From the NCBI GenBank assembly GCA_031987605.1, contig DALZZF010000009.1:49119-113118 (forward strand): a stretch of DNA of 64,000 nt. Reading direction: 5' to 3'. Source of the DNA: JAFAGO01 sp031987605 (GTDB lineage: Bacteria; Bacteroidota; Bacteroidia; Flavobacteriales; Weeksellaceae). Positions 48,912 through 57,086 of this stretch are shown here, in pieces. The notes below the pieces were generated by a model. The model saw nothing but the letters and a program-made list of their open reading frames with translations, was not told where the DNA came from and made no database searches. The stretch's first letter is position 1, and the number at the start of each line of letters is the position of its first letter. The position numbers and the translations under genes were made by a program.

Positions 48912-49976
48912 CTATTCTACTACTACCTTCTTTTTTGGTTTCTCTTCCGGCTTAGAACCTGAAGTTTTTGTTGTCGCATTATTTGTTTTTGCGGCGGTTG
49001 GTTTTGAATTTGTAGTTCCTGAAGTTTTGGGCTTTTCCTGCGTTGGTGTTTTTTCTTTTGTTACAGGTGGCGTTTCCACTGGTTTGGGTTTTGGTGCCGG
49101 TGTTACAGGAACCGGATCCGGCTCTCGATATACCGGAGTATCATCATAATATGACGGAGCAGGAGCTGTGGTATCAATTTTTATGCGGTAAATTGAATTC
49201 AGCTGCTGGATTTTTGCGCCCATTTCCGCAGGAGTTCGTTTACTTACCCAAAGATCAATCTGCATTCCCTGATCTCGAACGTCGTATGCAGCAGGATCCT
49301 GATAATAAACAATATCGGAGTCATCATTTCCGCCGTCTTCATGTTCTACCAACCCGACTTCAAAGAGGTTTTGTGTAATAATTGCTTTTGCTTCTTTTAC
49401 GGTAAGCCCCACCAAATTCGGAATATTGATGTTTCTTTTCGGTCCGGAACCGATAACAATATCCAATGTGGAAAATCTAGGAATTAAAGTTCCTGGTTTT
49501 ATCACATTTCCGTTATAAATCATCCGTATTACGGCATCACGCTGAATGCTCGGCTCGTAAAGTGTATCGCCAATCTTCAACCCAACTTGTTCCAACTGTC
49601 TGAATGCTAAACCTTTATATCGATCCAAAACATCAGGAACAGATACTTTTGCCCAAGTTTTTGGATTTACTTTCAGAATAATGGCTCTTCCTCCTTTTAC
49701 ACGGGAACCCGGAGAAGGATATACCTGCAAAACCTGAAACGGTCGGTATCTTGGATCGTATTTGAAACTGTCCACTTCGTAATCCAGACCGGAATCGTCC
49801 AGAACTTTTATGGCGTTGTGCACCGTCATGTTCATCACATTGGGAACAGGAATTTCCTGCCCATGATTTGTATGAAATTCCAACCAACGGAAAGTCAGCC
49901 AAATAAGCCCTGCAAAAACGGCAATTGCCAAAACAAGATTGAGCAGAACCCTCCAGTTGAAAAAAGATTTCAGCAT
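48912..49976 (-). CDS. PASTA-domain membrane protein
   Basis: 354 residues. One membrane helix (about 9-30) anchors an extracytoplasmic part with three PASTA repeats (VPNVMNMTVHNAIKVLDDSG; VPDVLDRYKGLAFRQLEQVG; IPNLVGLTVKEAKAIITQNL). A low-complexity Pro/Lys/Thr tail of about 80 residues follows. PASTA domains bind peptidoglycan; here there is no kinase or penicillin-binding domain. First gene before rluD. -7 box TATATTTG at 50002-50009. Confidence 0.9.
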   Translation of the reverse strand: MLKSFFNWRVLLNLVLAIAVFAGLIWLTFRWLEFHTNHGQEIPVPNVMNMTVHNAIKVLDDSGLDYEVDSFKYDPRYRPFQVLQVYPSPGSRVKGGRAIILKVNPKTWAKVSVPDVLDRYKGLAFRQLEQVGLKIGDTLYEPSIQRDAVIRMIYNGNVIKPGTLIPRFSTLDIVIGSGPKRNINIPNLVGLTVKEAKAIITQNLFEVGLVEHEDGGNDDSDIVYYQDPAAYDVRDQGMQIDLWVSKRTPAEMGAKIQQLNSIYRIKIDTTAPAPSYYDDTPVYREPDPVPVTPAPKPKPVETPPVTKEKTPTQEKPKTSGTTNSKPTAAKTNNATTKTSGSKPEEKPKKKVVVE

Positions 49977-50001
49977 ACGGATTAGTGTTAAAATATAGGG
50001 G

Positions 50002-50009
50002 CAAATATA
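50002..50009 (-). promoter_or_regulatory. -7 box of PASTA gene
   Basis: TATATTTG on the minus strand, 25 bases before the ATG. Confidence 0.55.
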
Positions 50010-50186
50010 ACCAATAATTTAAAATTACAGAAAAAGCAAGCCTTTCATTTTCTAATTTCTTTGATGAAAAAAATGCAATTCTTACCGTCTTTTTCTTGGA
50101 ATTGCCAGATTTCCTTTAATTTTGGCACTTGATTCCAAATCCCCATTTCTGCTTTTGGAATTTTACCTTTATTTAAAATTCAAGCG

Positions 50187-51014
50187 ATGAAAAATTTAAG
50201 TCTTGCCATAGGAAGTGTATTTCTAATCTTCCTGTCTTCCTGCAAAACGACAGCCCCAAATATTGAAGATACAACGGCAAAAGTTTCTCCTTATTATAAT
50301 CTTGAAAATAACGGAAAACTCTACGCATCATTTTATCAGCAGCGTGCTGCGGAATACGAAGCGCTTTGCATACAGGCATACAATATTGCAAAAACGAGAC
50401 TGGATCAGGCTTTACTTGAAAAATCCGACAAGCCTTATGCAATCATTTCCGACATTGATGAAACACTTTTGGATAATTCTTATTATGCGGTTCAGCAGGT
50501 AAAATCAGGAAAAACCTATACCCAGAAAACGTGGGAAGAATGGACTGCAAAAGGGATTGCAACACCGCTTACAGGTTCTCAGGAATTCTATAATTACGTT
50601 GCAGGAAAAGGAGTGCAGGTTTTTTATATCACCAACCGAATGTCGGAAGAAAGAGAAGGAACACTTAAAAATCTTCGTAAATATAATTTTCCGGTTCAGG
50701 GCGAAGACCACCTGATTCTCCGGACAAAAGAAGGAAGCAAGGAAAACCGCAGGAAAGAAATCGAAAAAAATTACAATATCATTCTTTTGCTCGGCGATAA
50801 TCTCGCTGATTTTTCCAGTGATTTCGACAAAAAAACCGAAACTGAAAGATCAGCTGCCGTAAAATCCGATGCAGAGGAATTCGGAAAAAAATTTATTATT
50901 CTGCCCAACTTTAGTTACGGCGACTGGGAATCTTCTTTCTATCAATACAAGTATGATTATCCGGTAAACACAAGGGATTCATTAATGTATAATGCCGTAA
51001 AATCCAATCCGTAA
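50187..51014 (+). CDS. 5'-nucleotidase, lipoprotein e(P4) family
   Basis: 275 residues. Lipoprotein signal ending LSSC (Cys19). HAD class C acid phosphatase motifs: ISDIDETLLDN (about 91-101), FYITNRM (about 147-153), and LLLGDNLADF with the metal Asp. Outer-membrane or periplasmic enzyme that releases phosphate from nucleotides such as NMN. Single gene, divergent from the PASTA gene. Confidence 0.93.
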   Translation: MKNLSLAIGSVFLIFLSSCKTTAPNIEDTTAKVSPYYNLENNGKLYASFYQQRAAEYEALCIQAYNIAKTRLDQALLEKSDKPYAIISDIDETLLDNSYYAVQQVKSGKTYTQKTWEEWTAKGIATPLTGSQEFYNYVAGKGVQVFYITNRMSEEREGTLKNLRKYNFPVQGEDHLILRTKEGSKENRRKEIEKNYNIILLLGDNLADFSSDFDKKTETERSAAVKSDAEEFGKKFIILPNFSYGDWESSFYQYKYDYPVNTRDSLMYNAVKSNP

Positions 51015-51099
51015 AAGGATTAAAAAAATATTTTCGGTGGCTGAGAAACAGATGCGGATATTAATTTCGATTTCAATCGCTGCCAATGAACAAAATCCT

Positions 51100-51107
51100 T
51101 ATTTTTG
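51100..51107 (+). promoter_or_regulatory. -7 box of ddl/coaD
   Basis: TATTTTTG, exact match, 20 bases before the ddl ATG. Confidence 0.6.
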
Positions 51108-51127
51108 CTGAAAATCTTTAGTAAATA

Positions 51128-52114
51128 ATGAACAAGAAAAACGTTGCCGTGGTAATGGGAGGTTATTCCGAGGAATATAAAGTTTCCCTGAAAAGCGGAC
51201 AGTTGATCTACGATTCTCTGGATCGCGATCAATATAATGTGTACAAAGTGGTCATTCTGAAAAATGAATGGTATTTTTTAGACGATCATGATGAAAAAGT
51301 AGCCATCAACAAAGCCGATTTTTCGGTTGATCTGGAGAGCGGATATACCGTGAAATTTGATGTCTGCTTCAATATTATTCACGGAAAACCGGGTGAAAAC
51401 GGTGAACTTCAGGCATATTGGGATATAATCGGACAGAAATATACGGGCTGTAATTTTTATCAGAGTGCTCTCACTTTCAACAAAAAAGACACACTTGCAG
51501 TACTTTCCAAATACGGAATTCCTTCTGCAAAAAGTGTTTACCTCAGAAAAGGAGAATATGTGGATGCAGAGCAGATCATCGCAGAACTCGGTTTACCCTT
51601 ATTCGTAAAACCCAACCAAAGCGGTTCTTCATTGGGCATTACCAAAGTGAAGGAAAAATCGGAATTTAGTAATGCACTGGATTTCGCATTTGCGGAAGAT
51701 GATGAAGTTTTGGTGGAAAGTTTTCTCGACGGAATGGAAGTTTCCGTTGGTGTTGTGGATTTTAACGGGAAAACGATTGTTCTGGGAATTACAGAAATTG
51801 TTCCTACGAAAGAATTTTTCGATTATGAAGCCAAATATGAAGGCGCATCGGAAGAAATTACACCCGCAAGAATTGATGAACAAACCCGTAAAAAAGTGGA
51901 AGAAATTGCTATCCGAGCGTATGATTCTTTAGGAATGAGCGGTTTTTCCAGAAGCGAATATATTATCATGAACGGAACACCATATATGCTGGAAATGAAT
52001 ACCAATCCCGGATTTTCTCCGGCAAGTATCCTTCCGCAACAAGCCAAAAAATATGGAATTTCCATCAAGGATCTCTGCGGAAATGAAGTGGAAAAAGCTC
52101 TTTTAAAAAATTAG
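51128..52114 (+). CDS. ddl: D-alanine--D-alanine ligase
   Basis: 328 residues. ATP-grasp enzyme with VVMGGYSEEYKVSLKSG (8-24), INIIHGKPGENGELQ-like block at about 86-99 (written FNIIHGKPGENGELQ), LFVKPNQSGSSLGITKV, and ending EMNTNPGFSPASILPQQAKK. Joins two D-alanines for peptidoglycan cross-links. Followed by coaD after 39 bases on the same strand. Confidence 0.96.
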   Translation: MNKKNVAVVMGGYSEEYKVSLKSGQLIYDSLDRDQYNVYKVVILKNEWYFLDDHDEKVAINKADFSVDLESGYTVKFDVCFNIIHGKPGENGELQAYWDIIGQKYTGCNFYQSALTFNKKDTLAVLSKYGIPSAKSVYLRKGEYVDAEQIIAELGLPLFVKPNQSGSSLGITKVKEKSEFSNALDFAFAEDDEVLVESFLDGMEVSVGVVDFNGKTIVLGITEIVPTKEFFDYEAKYEGASEEITPARIDEQTRKKVEEIAIRAYDSLGMSGFSRSEYIIMNGTPYMLEMNTNPGFSPASILPQQAKKYGISIKDLCGNEVEKALLKN

Positions 52115-52153
52115 ACATCTGAAATATCATCTCTGAAATCTAAAAAAAACAAT

Positions 52154-52612
52154 ATGAAAATCGCCGTATTTCCCGGATCTTTTGATCCCATCACTTTAGG
52201 ACATTACGATATCATTGAAAGAGCAACCCCGCTGTTCGACAAACTGATTATTGCCATCGGGCAGAATTCCCAGAAAAAATATATGTTTCCGCTGGAAAAA
52301 AGGATAGAATTTATTCGCGAAGCCACAAAAGATTTTCCAAATGTGGAAGTGGATTATTTTGAAAGCTTAACGGTGGATTACTGTTTTGAAAAAAATGCAC
52401 AGTTTATTCTGCGCGGTTTACGTAATCCAGCCGATTTTGAATTTGAAAAAGCGATTGCTCATACCAACCGAACTTTGGCACATAAAAAATTAGAGACGGT
52501 TTTTCTTTTAACCTCATCCGGAAAATCATTTATCAGCAGCAGCATTGTGCGCGAAATTATTTCTCACGACGGCGAATACGAACTTTTGGTTCCGGATTCG
52601 GTGAGAGTATGA
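52154..52612 (+). CDS. coaD: Phosphopantetheine adenylyltransferase
   Basis: 152 residues, full length. Nucleotidyltransferase motif GSFDPITLGHYDII (8-21), RGLRNPADFEFEKAIAHTNR (about 92-111) and the ISSSIVREI signature near the end. Penultimate step of coenzyme A synthesis. Second gene after ddl. The gap to the next gene holds a 10-bp inverted repeat. Confidence 0.96.
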   Translation: MKIAVFPGSFDPITLGHYDIIERATPLFDKLIIAIGQNSQKKYMFPLEKRIEFIREATKDFPNVEVDYFESLTVDYCFEKNAQFILRGLRNPADFEFEKAIAHTNRTLAHKKLETVFLLTSSGKSFISSSIVREIISHDGEYELLVPDSVRV

Positions 52613-52626
52613 TCTTTGAAATGAGC

Positions 52627-52686
52627 AATCAGTAATTACCACTTTTATTAAAACAAAACTCACAAAATAATCAATCATTACTGATT
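52627..52686. repeat. 10-bp inverted repeat between coaD and TRIC gene
   Basis: AATCAGTAAT (52627-52636) and ATTACTGATT (52677-52686), surrounded by ATTA/ATCA words, similar in style to the other post-gene word arrays. Confidence 0.45.
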
Positions 52687-52734
52687 ATCGATTACTCACT
52701 ACTCCTTTTCTATCCCTTTTTTTTCCTTTAAAAA

Positions 52735-53367
52735 ATGCACGAACAATTTAATTTTATTATTGAATTTTTGGGAACTATTTCCTTTTCCATGTCCGGAAGT
52801 TTTGCCGCAATGCAGAAACGTCTGGATCCTTTTGGTGTTCTCATTATCGCGTTTATCACTTCGGTTGGCGGCGGTACGATTCGCGACTTACTGTTAGGCG
52901 TTCCGGTGTTCTGGATGCACGATCTGTTGATGTGCAGCGTCATTTTCATCACTTCGATTTTAGCGATGATTTTCAAATCCATTGAAAAGAATTTCCGTGT
53001 CACGCTGTTTATCTTCGATAGTTTTGGGCTCGGTTTGTTCACCATTATCGGGATTCAGAAAGGGTTAAATGCCGGGCTTCACCCCATGATTTGCGTTACA
53101 CTCGGAACTATTACCGGATGTTTCGGAGGAATTTTGCGGGATATTCTTTTGAACCGTATTCCGCTGATTTTCCGGAAAGAAATTTATGCCACAGCATGTA
53201 TTGTTGGAGGTACAATTTTTATAATATTGGCAAAATACACAGTATTGTCGTACAATTTTGTACAGATTTCCACCATTTTGCTTATTGTCATCATCCGAAC
53301 TTTGGCGGTAAAATACCATTGGAAATTTCCAAAATTTTACAGCTCCGGAAATGAGCATGAAATGTGA
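52735..53367 (+). CDS. TRIC-type cation channel family protein
   Basis: 210 residues, seven membrane helices in two repeats, each with a glycine-rich block: FITSVGGGTIRDLLLG (about 38-53) and GTITGCFGGILRDIL (about 124-138). Formerly UPF0126; prokaryotic TRIC proteins are homotrimeric K+ channels of the inner membrane. Single gene, converging on a TPR-like membrane protein gene. Confidence 0.93.
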   Translation: MHEQFNFIIEFLGTISFSMSGSFAAMQKRLDPFGVLIIAFITSVGGGTIRDLLLGVPVFWMHDLLMCSVIFITSILAMIFKSIEKNFRVTLFIFDSFGLGLFTIIGIQKGLNAGLHPMICVTLGTITGCFGGILRDILLNRIPLIFRKEIYATACIVGGTIFIILAKYTVLSYNFVQISTILLIVIIRTLAVKYHWKFPKFYSSGNEHEM

Positions 53368-53385
53368 AAATCAAAACCATTCAAC

Positions 53386-53416
53386 CAAAAAAATCCCGCT
53401 TAATCGGGATTTTTAT
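53386..53416. terminator. Bidirectional terminator after TRIC gene
   Basis: AAATCCCG (53391-53398) with CGGGATTT (53405-53412), A run before and T run after. Confidence 0.85.
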
Positions 53417-53441
53417 ATTTCAATTCTATTCAGCAAAAGAT

Positions 53442-54011
53442 TTAGAAAAATTTTCCGCGCTGCCTCATATTCGGATTGTGCATGTGCTTTTGCATGGAAG
53501 GCATTTTCAGTTGGTCTTTCATCATTTTGATCTGTTCAGTCATCATTCCTGAAGAGTCCAGACGTTTTGCTTCTTCCAGCAATTTTTGCCCTTCCTGCTT
53601 TCTTCCTTTGGAAATGGCAACAGCAGCAAGATTCAGGGTTGCCATTGCGCGGTCGTGCTTCATATTCAATCCGTAATCGAGCGCTTTACGCATCAACGGT
53701 TCTACTTTTGTCGGATTATCCTGCGCCAATGTAAGTCCTTGTAAATAATGATAATAGCCGTATTGGGATTTATGAAGCTGCTTTTTATAATCGGTAATTT
53801 TTGAAAGCCAATGCGCTGATTTTACCGAGTTTTGCTTTCTCAGCTGCCAGAATGCCAGCAAAATATATTCGTTTTTATAGAAAAGAAGGATCGGAATGGC
53901 AGCCAATAGAAAAACAACAATTCCCCATCCGAGTTCACGGGTGAAAAACATCATGTAAATTCCCAATGCCATTAGGATTACCGCAAAAACCCATTTTATG
54001 TATTTGTTCAT
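53442..54011 (-). CDS. Small membrane protein with TPR-like C-terminus
   Basis: 189 residues. Two close membrane helices (about 5-24 and 28-46) followed by a soluble helical part with TPR-like pairs (YYHYLQGLTLAQDNPTKVEP; ATLNLAAVAISKGRKQEGQK) and a Met/Gln-rich tail. Not recognised as a named family; present as a conserved hypothetical in this group as far as the layout suggests. -7 box TACCTTTG at 54046-54053. Next to folA on the same strand, 63 bases away. Confidence 0.75.
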   Translation of the reverse strand: MNKYIKWVFAVILMALGIYMMFFTRELGWGIVVFLLAAIPILLFYKNEYILLAFWQLRKQNSVKSAHWLSKITDYKKQLHKSQYGYYHYLQGLTLAQDNPTKVEPLMRKALDYGLNMKHDRAMATLNLAAVAISKGRKQEGQKLLEEAKRLDSSGMMTEQIKMMKDQLKMPSMQKHMHNPNMRQRGKFF

Positions 54012-54045
54012 TTTTAAAGTATAATTAATGTCGTTAAAAGGAATG

Positions 54046-54053
54046 CAAAGGTA
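54046..54053 (-). promoter_or_regulatory. -7 box of TPR-like membrane protein gene
   Basis: TACCTTTG on the minus strand. Confidence 0.55.
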
Positions 54054-54074
54054 ATGATTTTGAAGAAGAAACCA

Positions 54075-54569
54075 TTATTCGGCATCCAGTTTTTCGAAGG
54101 TTTGAAAACAGAAATCATAAGCATTCTTCTCATCTTTTTCAAAACAGATTTCATTTGTTTTCTTCCAAATTCGGGTATTCATTTTAGGAAAAAAAGTATC
54201 GGCTTCCAAATCTGCTTTCACCAGTGTGATTTCCAGTTTATCCGCCAGATCAATGGTTTGCTCATAGATGGTACCGCCTCCGATTACGAAAACTTCGGGA
54301 TCAATCTTTTTGGCAAATTTCAATGCTTCTTTAATGCTTCCGACAATTAAAATTCCTTCCTGAAACCAGTCATTTTTCCGGGAAATAACAATATTGGTTC
54401 TGTTTGGCAAAGGTTTCCCAATACTTTCAAAGGTTTTTCTTCCCATAATGACCGGATGTCCGGATGTGAGTTCCTTAAAGTGTTTTAAATCTTTGGGAAG
54501 ATGCCAGAGCAACTGATTTCCGAAACCAATTTCGTTCTTCATTCCCATGGCAACAACAAGCGTAATCAT
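54075..54569 (-). CDS. folA: Dihydrofolate reductase
   Basis: 164 residues. MGMKNEIGFGNQLLWHLPKD (9-28), VIMGRKTFESIGKPLPNRTN (about 40-59) and VFVIGGGTIYEQTID (about 94-108) are the DHFR core motifs. Reduces dihydrofolate with NADPH. No thymidylate synthase gene is beside it. -7 box TATTTTTG at 54588-54595, divergent from the LemA operon. Confidence 0.96.
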   Translation of the reverse strand: MITLVVAMGMKNEIGFGNQLLWHLPKDLKHFKELTSGHPVIMGRKTFESIGKPLPNRTNIVISRKNDWFQEGILIVGSIKEALKFAKKIDPEVFVIGGGTIYEQTIDLADKLEITLVKADLEADTFFPKMNTRIWKKTNEICFEKDEKNAYDFCFQTFEKLDAE

Positions 54570-54587
54570 AAATTTTCAGAATTTCTG

Positions 54588-54595
54588 CAAAAATA
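54588..54595 (-). promoter_or_regulatory. -7 box of folA
   Basis: TATTTTTG on the minus strand, 18 bases before the ATG. Confidence 0.55.
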
Positions 54596-54607
54596 GCACA
54601 TAATTTG

Positions 54608-54615
54608 TATATTTG
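54608..54615 (+). promoter_or_regulatory. -7 box of LemA/TPM operon
   Basis: TATATTTG, 36 bases before the lemA-type ATG; lies 12 bases from the divergent folA -7 box. Confidence 0.5.
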
Positions 54616-54651
54616 GTTGACGAATTTTTACACAACTTAAAAAGATAAACT

Positions 54652-55260
54652 ATGAAAAACAGAGGTTGCATGAGCGCCGGAACCATCGGTATTGCTCTGC
54701 TTGTTATTGCGGTATTGCTTTTCTTCTGGGGAAAAAACGGCTACAATAATTTTGTAGGTAAGGAACAGAACGTAAACACCAAATGGTCCAACGTAGAAAC
54801 CGTTTACCAGAAAAGGGCCAACTTAATTCCGAACCTTGAAAGAACCGTAAAATCATACTCAAAATTTGAGCAGGAAACCTTGACCAAAGTCATTGAAGCC
54901 CGTTCCAAAGCGACATCCATCAATATTGATCCAACCAATATGACGGAAGCTGATATTGCAAAATTTCAGGCAGCACAGGGTGAACTTTCCGGAGCATTAA
55001 GCCGATTAATGGCTGTTGTAGAACAGTATCCAAATCTGAAAGCAGATCAGCAGTACATCAATTTCCAGAGAGAATATACGGCGATTGAAAACAGCATCCG
55101 AACCGAAACCGTGTATTACAACGAAGCGGCTCAGGATTACAACACTTCCATTAAAACTTTCCCGAATAATATTCTGGCCAACATCACCAATTTTAAAGAG
55201 AAACCTTATTTCAAAGCGGCAGCCGGAGCTGAAAATGCACCGGAAGTTTTTACAGAATAA
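54652..55260 (+). CDS. LemA-family protein
   Basis: 202 residues. One N-terminal membrane helix (about 8-24), then the LemA helical bundle with VNTKWSNVETVYQKRANLIP (about 41-60), NLERTV and a C-terminal FKEKPYF. Function unknown; LemA genes are often next to TPM-domain genes, as here, where the next ATG follows the stop without a gap. Membrane-anchored with the bundle outside the cytoplasm by prediction. Confidence 0.93.
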   Translation: MKNRGCMSAGTIGIALLVIAVLLFFWGKNGYNNFVGKEQNVNTKWSNVETVYQKRANLIPNLERTVKSYSKFEQETLTKVIEARSKATSINIDPTNMTEADIAKFQAAQGELSGALSRLMAVVEQYPNLKADQQYINFQREYTAIENSIRTETVYYNEAAQDYNTSIKTFPNNILANITNFKEKPYFKAAAGAENAPEVFTE

Positions 55261-55689
55261 ATGAATAATTACCTTACAGAAAAAGAAATGGCTTCCCTTG
55301 TGGAAGCCATTCAATCAGCCGAAAACCATTCCACTGGTGAGATTCGTATTCATATTGATTCCAATACCGAAACCGATAATGCAAAAAAAGCATGGGAAGT
55401 TTTCAAAACATTAGGAATGGATAAAACTGCGGAACGAAATGCGGTGCTTTTTCATGTAAATTTTGAGCAACATTACCTCACCATTCTCGGCGATGAAGGC
55501 ATTCATCAAAAAGTGCATCAATCATTCTGGGATCAGCTCCATGATAAAACAACTTCTGCTTTTGCAAAAGAAAATTATTATCTCGGATTGAAAAATGCGG
55601 TAACGGAAACCGGTCTGGAACTGAAGAAATATTTCCCGGTTACCGGACAAAACCACAACGAACTCCCCAATGAGATTACCTTCTCTTAA
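55261..55689 (+). CDS. TPM-domain protein, soluble
   Basis: 142 residues of one TPM (TLP18.3/Psb32/MOLO-1) domain: STGEIRIHI (about 24-32), RNAVLFHVNFEQHYLTILGD and a C-terminal helix. No signal peptide or membrane segment, unlike the next gene. It starts at the base after the LemA stop and overlaps the next gene by 20 bases, so the three form one tightly coupled operon. Role unknown; plant TPM proteins act in photosystem repair. Confidence 0.88.
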   Translation: MNNYLTEKEMASLVEAIQSAENHSTGEIRIHIDSNTETDNAKKAWEVFKTLGMDKTAERNAVLFHVNFEQHYLTILGDEGIHQKVHQSFWDQLHDKTTSAFAKENYYLGLKNAVTETGLELKKYFPVTGQNHNELPNEITFS

Positions 55690-56470
55690 ATTTTTACTCG
55701 TTTTTCTGATAGCGTGTTTCCAATACGTGGGAGCACAATACAGCATTCCTGCAAAACCTGCGGTGCTTTATCCTGTGTATGATGAAGCCCAACTTTTAAC
55801 TGAATCGGAAAAACAGTCTCTGAACGACAAACTCATTAAATTTGCAGATTCCACCTCAACCGAAATTGAAGTCATTATTATTCCTTCCACCAAAGGAGAA
55901 GATGTAAATTTTCTGGCAACCATGTTCGGTGAGCAATGGGGAATCGGGAAAAAAGAAAAGGACAACGGCGTTGTTTTTCTCATTGCCGTGGACGATCGTA
56001 CCATGTCAATACAACAGGGACGTGCAGTGGAACAATATTTAACTGCTTCAGTTGCCGGGCAGATTCTGGATTATATTGTTACCCCAAATTTTAAACAGGG
56101 ACAGTATTATGATGGAATCAACCGCGGCACTTCTGCCATTATGGAAGCGGTTCAGGGAAAATTCAAGGCGGATCCTGTACAACATAACAATGGAGATGTC
56201 AGTATTTTCAAAGTACTTCTGATTGCATTTATTATTCTGGTGATTCTTTCGTTTTTCTTTAAAAATAAAGGCGGCGGCGGAAATTATGACGATGATGATG
56301 ATGTAATTTTATCCCGACGCGGAAGAAGATCTTATCCCGGCGGTTTCTTTCCGTTCCCGGGAAGTTTCGGCGGCGGTGGCGGTTTTGGCGGAAGTTCCGG
56401 AGGCGGAGGTTTCGGAGGATTTGGCGGCGGCGGAAGTTTCGGCGGCGGCGGCGCTTCCGGAGGATGGTAA
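55670..56470 (+). CDS. TPM-domain protein with Gly-rich tail (YgcG type)
   Basis: 266 residues. Signal peptide (about 1-22, ending VGAQ), TPM domain (about 30-160, with PVYDEAQLLTESEKQSLNDK and NGVVFLIAVDDRTMSIQQGR), one membrane helix (about 184-199), an Asp-rich stretch (DDDDD) and a C-terminal tail of mostly Gly, Phe and Ser. Inner-membrane anchored with the TPM domain in the periplasm. Third gene of the LemA operon. Confidence 0.92.
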   Translation: MRLPSLKFLLVFLIACFQYVGAQYSIPAKPAVLYPVYDEAQLLTESEKQSLNDKLIKFADSTSTEIEVIIIPSTKGEDVNFLATMFGEQWGIGKKEKDNGVVFLIAVDDRTMSIQQGRAVEQYLTASVAGQILDYIVTPNFKQGQYYDGINRGTSAIMEAVQGKFKADPVQHNNGDVSIFKVLLIAFIILVILSFFFKNKGGGGNYDDDDDVILSRRGRRSYPGGFFPFPGSFGGGGGFGGSSGGGGFGGFGGGGSFGGGGASGGW

Positions 56471-56492
56471 AAACGTAAAACAAAATTGATAC

Positions 56493-56518
56493 AAACCGGA
56501 TTAGTCCGGTTTTTCTTT
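56493..56518 (+). terminator. Terminator of LemA/TPM operon
   Basis: AAACCGGA-TTAG-TCCGGTTT followed by a T-rich tract. Confidence 0.8.
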
Positions 56519-56562
56519 TGATTTTTTCTGAAAAAAAACTATTTTTACGAAAACCGTGTCCA

Positions 56563-57084
56563 TTGAAAAAAACGCTCGTTCTTTTTGCGCATCCCTTTTT
56601 GGAATTTTCCAGCAACAATAAAGAATTTACGAATTTTTACGAACGACACCAGCATTTTACTTTCAGAGATCTTTACGAAGAATATCCCGATTTTCATGTT
56701 GCGGCATTTAAGGAAAGAAAACATATTTTTACCTACGAAAGATTTATTTTCCATTTCCCGATTATATGGTTTGGGATGCCGCCGCTGCTCCGCTTATGGA
56801 TTGATGAAATTGTGGATACCAAATGGCTGAACGAAAATGAAACCAATCCTTTTGAAAATAAAGACGTTTATTTTTTAATCACCACCCGAAGCAAAGAACG
56901 CTCTTTTGGTCCACACGGAAAGCATCATTATTCAATTGAAGAACTTATCAGCGGAATGTTGGTCACCCTGAAAATTTTCAAAGCCAACATTAAAAAAATT
57001 TACGTGGTCTACGACTCGGAAAATCTTTCAAAAAAAGAAATTATTTTTCATAAACAAAAATTTGTAGAAATCCTAAACCAGTAA
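56563..57084 (+). CDS. KefF-like NAD(P)H oxidoreductase, TTG start
   Basis: 173 residues if the TTG at 56563 is used; no ATG occurs before the core of the fold. It begins KKTLVLFAHPFLEFSSNN, the flavodoxin-like phosphate loop, and contains FPIIWFGMPPLLRLWIDEI and ITTRSKERSFG. KefF proteins are quinone reductases that bind and activate KefC-type K+ efflux systems. The KefC-type gene follows 2 bases after the stop, supporting this role. Confidence 0.88.
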   Translation: MKKTLVLFAHPFLEFSSNNKEFTNFYERHQHFTFRDLYEEYPDFHVAAFKERKHIFTYERFIFHFPIIWFGMPPLLRLWIDEIVDTKWLNENETNPFENKDVYFLITTRSKERSFGPHGKHHYSIEELISGMLVTLKIFKANIKKIYVVYDSENLSKKEIIFHKQKFVEILNQ

Positions 57085-57086
57085 TT

